From contig CAISXT010000144.1 of the NCBI GenBank assembly GCA_903889525.1, forward strand, positions 1 through 42,828: a stretch of DNA of 42,828 nt, read 5' to 3'. Positions 40,126 to 42,828 of this stretch are shown one piece after another (position 1 is the stretch's first letter; each line of letters begins with the position of its first letter). Below the pieces are notes generated by a model. The model saw nothing but the letters and a program-made list of their open reading frames with translations, was not told the origin of the DNA and searched no databases. The position numbers and the translations under genes are program-made. Origin of the DNA: an uncultured Opitutia bacterium (GTDB taxonomy: Bacteria; Verrucomicrobiota; Verrucomicrobiia; Opitutales; UBA953).

Positions 40126-42828
40126 ATGCTGATCCGTCTTAACGCCGTTCGCTTTCTTACTCTCTCCGCCGTGCTGAGCATCGCCCCCGCCGTGCGTGCG
40201 GCCGATGAGGCCAAGCCCGCGGAAAAAATGGATCCCGCTGGCCTTGAGTTTTTCGAGAAGAATGTCCGCCCGATTTTCACCGAGCGTTGCTACAAGTGTC
40301 ACTCGACGGCGGAAGGTGTCTCCAAGGGCGGCTTGCTCATGGATACTCGCGCTGGCCTGCTGGCTGGCGGCGACCAAGGTGCGGCAGTCGTGCCCGGCGA
40401 TCTCAAGAAATCATTACTCCTCGTCGCGGTGCACCAGACCGACCCGGAGCTTTCGATGCCTCCGCGTAAGGAAGGTGCCAAGCTTTCCGAAAAGCAGATT
40501 TCCGTGCTCGAAGAATGGGTGAAGATGGGCGCACCTGCTCCGATTGGTTCCGGCGGTGCGAAACTCACTGGCCTTTCTCAGAAAGCCCGTGAGCACTGGG
40601 CCTTTAAGCCAGTCGGCGAATATCCCGTGCCGACGAAACTCAGCCTGCCTGGCTGGTGCCAGACGGAAATTGATGCGTTCGTCATGTCCAAGCTGGACCA
40701 GCTCGGCTTGAAGCCCAGTCCGGCTGCCGACGGCGAAGCGCTGCTTCGTCGACTCAACTACGACTTGATCGGATTGCCTCCCTCCAACGCCGAAGTTGAA
40801 GGCTTCAGCCGCGAATACGATACGGCCGTCGCCCGCGATGTGCTTTCACTGCGCAATGGCCAGCCCGCCCGCGCCGCCACCGCCGTCGTGGAGCGCGCCG
40901 TGGATCGCTTGCTCGCCTCGCCTCACTACGGTGAGCGCTGGGCCCGCCACTGGCTCGATACCGCTCGCTACTCCGACACCAAGGGCCTGCGCCGTAATGG
41001 CGGGATTGAGAACTTCGAAAGCTCCTGGACTTACCGCGATTACGTCATCGATGCGTTCAATACCGATAAACCCTACGACCAATTCATCATCGAGCAGCTG
41101 GCGGCCGATCGTCTGCCGGATTTGGCCAAGGATGACCCGCGGCTCGCGGCCCTCGGTTTCATCACGCTCGGTAAGCGCTTCCAGAATGCGGACGACACGA
41201 TCGATGAACGCATTGACGCCACGACCAAGGGCTTCCTTGGCCTGACGGTCGCCTGTGCCCGCTGCCACGATCACAAATTCGACCCGATTCCGGCGGCTGA
41301 CTATTATTCATTGCACGGCATCTTCTCTTCAATCGGTGAACCGATGCAGTACCCGGTCATCCGTGACCCGTTGCTGCAGGGTAAGAACGCCCCCACCAAC
41401 GCCTATCGCGCCGACTTCGATAAGAAGCACGCCGATCTCATCAACGAAACCGGCCGCGGCTACTATAAGCATATCGCCGGCCTTATGAACACCCTCCACA
41501 AGGAGTTCGGTCCGCGCGCCTTGGTTTCGATGGTCGGAGGGTACCGCAGCACCGCTGGTTATGACATCTTGAAGAAGTACGACATGCAGGAAAGCCGGGA
41601 AATCGACGGCTCCCTCATGGTGCGTGTGGATTCCCCCATCACCGGCCCGCTGGCGCGCCTGAAGCGCGTGAATGAGAAGACCTTTGAAAAGGATGCACCT
41701 GCCGCCATTGCCGAAGCGCTTGCGGACAAGAAGAATCCCGTCAACCCGATCATCGCTGAAGCCCTGCGGACGCTCAAGCCGCGCTCACTCGAAGAAGTCG
41801 CCTTGGCCTACCAGTCCGTCCTGCTGAAGAACCATGACAAGATCTTGGCTCACATTCAGCTCCGTTCCACGCCCGGCCGGAAGGGCGACAAGGATGATGC
41901 CGCCATGGCACAGCTCGCCTCCTATCCTTGGCCGTTGCCCAACATCGAAGACATCAACACGGTGCCGGCCCTTGAATTGCTCACCGAGGCCCGCACGTTC
42001 TGTGAAGCCTGGCAGGCCGCTCCGAGCCAGACCTTCCGCAATGGCAATAAGCCCGCCAAGTATTTCAAGTTCAAGGAACTCAACGAACTCGACATCACCC
42101 ACAAGGGTGGTCCGGGCATGGCGATGGTCGTCACCGACAACGAGAAGCCTCGCGACAGCTACGTGTATATCCGTGGCGACCGAAATAAGCGCGGGGCCGT
42201 CACCCCTCGCCAGTTCTTGGAAATCTTAGCCGGCCCCGATCGCCTTCCTTTCTATGAAGGTAGCGGTCGTCGCGAACTGGCCCTGTCTATCGCGAGTCGT
42301 ACCAATCCGCTGACCTCGCGCGTCCTCGTCAACCGTCTTTGGCTGCACCACTTCGGGGCGGGCATTGTCTCCACGCCTGACGACCTGGGCAATATGTCCG
42401 AAAAGCCAACGCACCCTGAGCTGCTCGACTGGATGGCCACTAACTTCGTCGAAAACGGCTGGTCGATCAAAAAGATGCACAAGAAGATCCTCTTGTCCGC
42501 CGCATATCGCCAGTCCGCGAATCCGAACACCAATTCCCAGGTCGCTCAGAAGGGCGCCGTTGATCCCTTCAAAGTGGACTCCAGCAATAAGTTCATCTGG
42601 CACGCCAATCTCCGCCGCCTCGACTTCGAGAGCATCCGCGACTCCATGCTGGTTCTCTCCGGCAAGTTGGACCGCGCCTTGGGTGGACGCGCGGTTAATA
42701 TCACCGATGAGCCTTACAGCTATCGTCGCACAATTTACGGCTTCATCGATCGCGACCGCTTGAGCGAGTTGCAAACGCAGTTCGACTTCGCTGACCCCGA
42801 CATGGCGAACACCAAGCGCTCCACGACC
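40126..42828 (+). CDS. PSCyt1-PSCyt2-PSD1 protein (tandem copy 2, partial)
   Basis: The open frame runs from the ATG at 40126 to the window end (901 codons) without a stop, so the 3' end is missing. It is a close paralogue of the gene at 36777. It has a signal peptide (MLIRLNAVRFLTLSAVLSIAPAVRA), heme motif C55-Y-K-C-H59 and a second, C377-A-R-C-H381. Over twenty identical residues surround ASPHYGERWARHWLDTARYS (about 264-285). The same GLEFFEKNVRPI opening and MPPRKEGAKLSEKQISVLEEWVKMGAPAP PSCyt1 end are present. PSD1 begins about residue 690 and is cut near the LSELQTQFDFADPDMANTKRSTT motif. It lies behind a terminator and its own promoter; a DUF1501 gene may follow beyond the window. Confidence 0.92.
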   Translation, partial: MLIRLNAVRFLTLSAVLSIAPAVRAADEAKPAEKMDPAGLEFFEKNVRPIFTERCYKCHSTAEGVSKGGLLMDTRAGLLAGGDQGAAVVPGDLKKSLLLVAVHQTDPELSMPPRKEGAKLSEKQISVLEEWVKMGAPAPIGSGGAKLTGLSQKAREHWAFKPVGEYPVPTKLSLPGWCQTEIDAFVMSKLDQLGLKPSPAADGEALLRRLNYDLIGLPPSNAEVEGFSREYDTAVARDVLSLRNGQPARAATAVVERAVDRLLASPHYGERWARHWLDTARYSDTKGLRRNGGIENFESSWTYRDYVIDAFNTDKPYDQFIIEQLAADRLPDLAKDDPRLAALGFITLGKRFQNADDTIDERIDATTKGFLGLTVACARCHDHKFDPIPAADYYSLHGIFSSIGEPMQYPVIRDPLLQGKNAPTNAYRADFDKKHADLINETGRGYYKHIAGLMNTLHKEFGPRALVSMVGGYRSTAGYDILKKYDMQESREIDGSLMVRVDSPITGPLARLKRVNEKTFEKDAPAAIAEALADKKNPVNPIIAEALRTLKPRSLEEVALAYQSVLLKNHDKILAHIQLRSTPGRKGDKDDAAMAQLASYPWPLPNIEDINTVPALELLTEARTFCEAWQAAPSQTFRNGNKPAKYFKFKELNELDITHKGGPGMAMVVTDNEKPRDSYVYIRGDRNKRGAVTPRQFLEILAGPDRLPFYEGSGRRELALSIASRTNPLTSRVLVNRLWLHHFGAGIVSTPDDLGNMSEKPTHPELLDWMATNFVENGWSIKKMHKKILLSAAYRQSANPNTNSQVAQKGAVDPFKVDSSNKFIWHANLRRLDFESIRDSMLVLSGKLDRALGGRAVNITDEPYSYRRTIYGFIDRDRLSELQTQFDFADPDMANTKRSTT

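Noticed and set aside
1-42828. CRISPR array, insertion sequence, prophage or integron
   Set aside because: No regularly spaced direct repeats, transposase, integrase or terminal inverted repeats were found on either strand. Repeats seen are terminator hairpins or short motifs.

Overview
The window is a GC-rich (about 60 %), gene-dense bacterial chromosome segment with no mobile element, CRISPR array or rRNA. The best fit is a member of the Verrucomicrobiota (Opitutae-like). This is inferred from family content: three PSCyt1/DUF1549/DUF1553 cytochrome-type proteins, a Tat-exported DUF1501 protein, a DUF1080 protein, a membrane pyrophosphatase and several secreted esterases, next to ordinary housekeeping genes. 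Almost none of the starts has a Shine-Dalgarno sequence; most follow C/T-rich leaders.

Layout. 1-2830 (minus): mscS-type channel, then a Gld/Nos-like ABC exporter (ATPase, permease, start of a GldG-like subunit). 2945-6203 (plus): trpS, a membrane-anchored coiled-coil protein and a secreted protein of unknown function. 6262-6525 (minus): small membrane protein. 6679-11820 (plus): ileS, a DksA-like gene, lspA and a flavin-reductase-like gene. 11821-13119 (minus): a catalytically doubtful RluA-like protein, rpsT and tRNA-Tyr(GTA). 13255-15986 (plus): DCC-family protein, lipoprotein, OppB- and OppC-type permeases and an FmdB-like protein without cysteines. 16084-17745 (minus): trmD and rplS overlapping by 4 bases, then rpsP behind its own leader. 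17805-19645 (minus): two secreted alpha/beta hydrolases. 19741-22106 (plus): stand-alone ABC ATPase and CrtI-like oxidoreductase. 22112-25625 (minus): unknown protein and a divergent membrane pyrophosphatase. 25789-27765: DUF1080 protein, cupin and SGNH hydrolase.

27829-42828 is the most distinctive part. A group-2 sigma-70 factor overlaps, by GTGA, a secreted CxxCH protein on the minus strand. Divergent from it, across 307 bases, is a tight three-gene plus-strand operon: secreted lactonase, PSCyt1-type c-cytochrome/PSD1 protein carrying an inserted jelly-roll-like domain, and Tat-exported DUF1501 protein. A convergent glycerate kinase overlaps the end of this operon. Two large tandem PSCyt1/PSCyt2/PSD1 paralogues follow, the second running off the window.

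Inferred biology: a heterotroph with a large extracytoplasmic carbohydrate- and ester-processing apparatus that includes c-type cytochrome proteins, possibly under a dedicated sigma factor. A separate theme is loss of zinc-ligand cysteines in three proteins between 9.4 and 16.0 kb (IleRS tail, DksA-like, FmdB-like).
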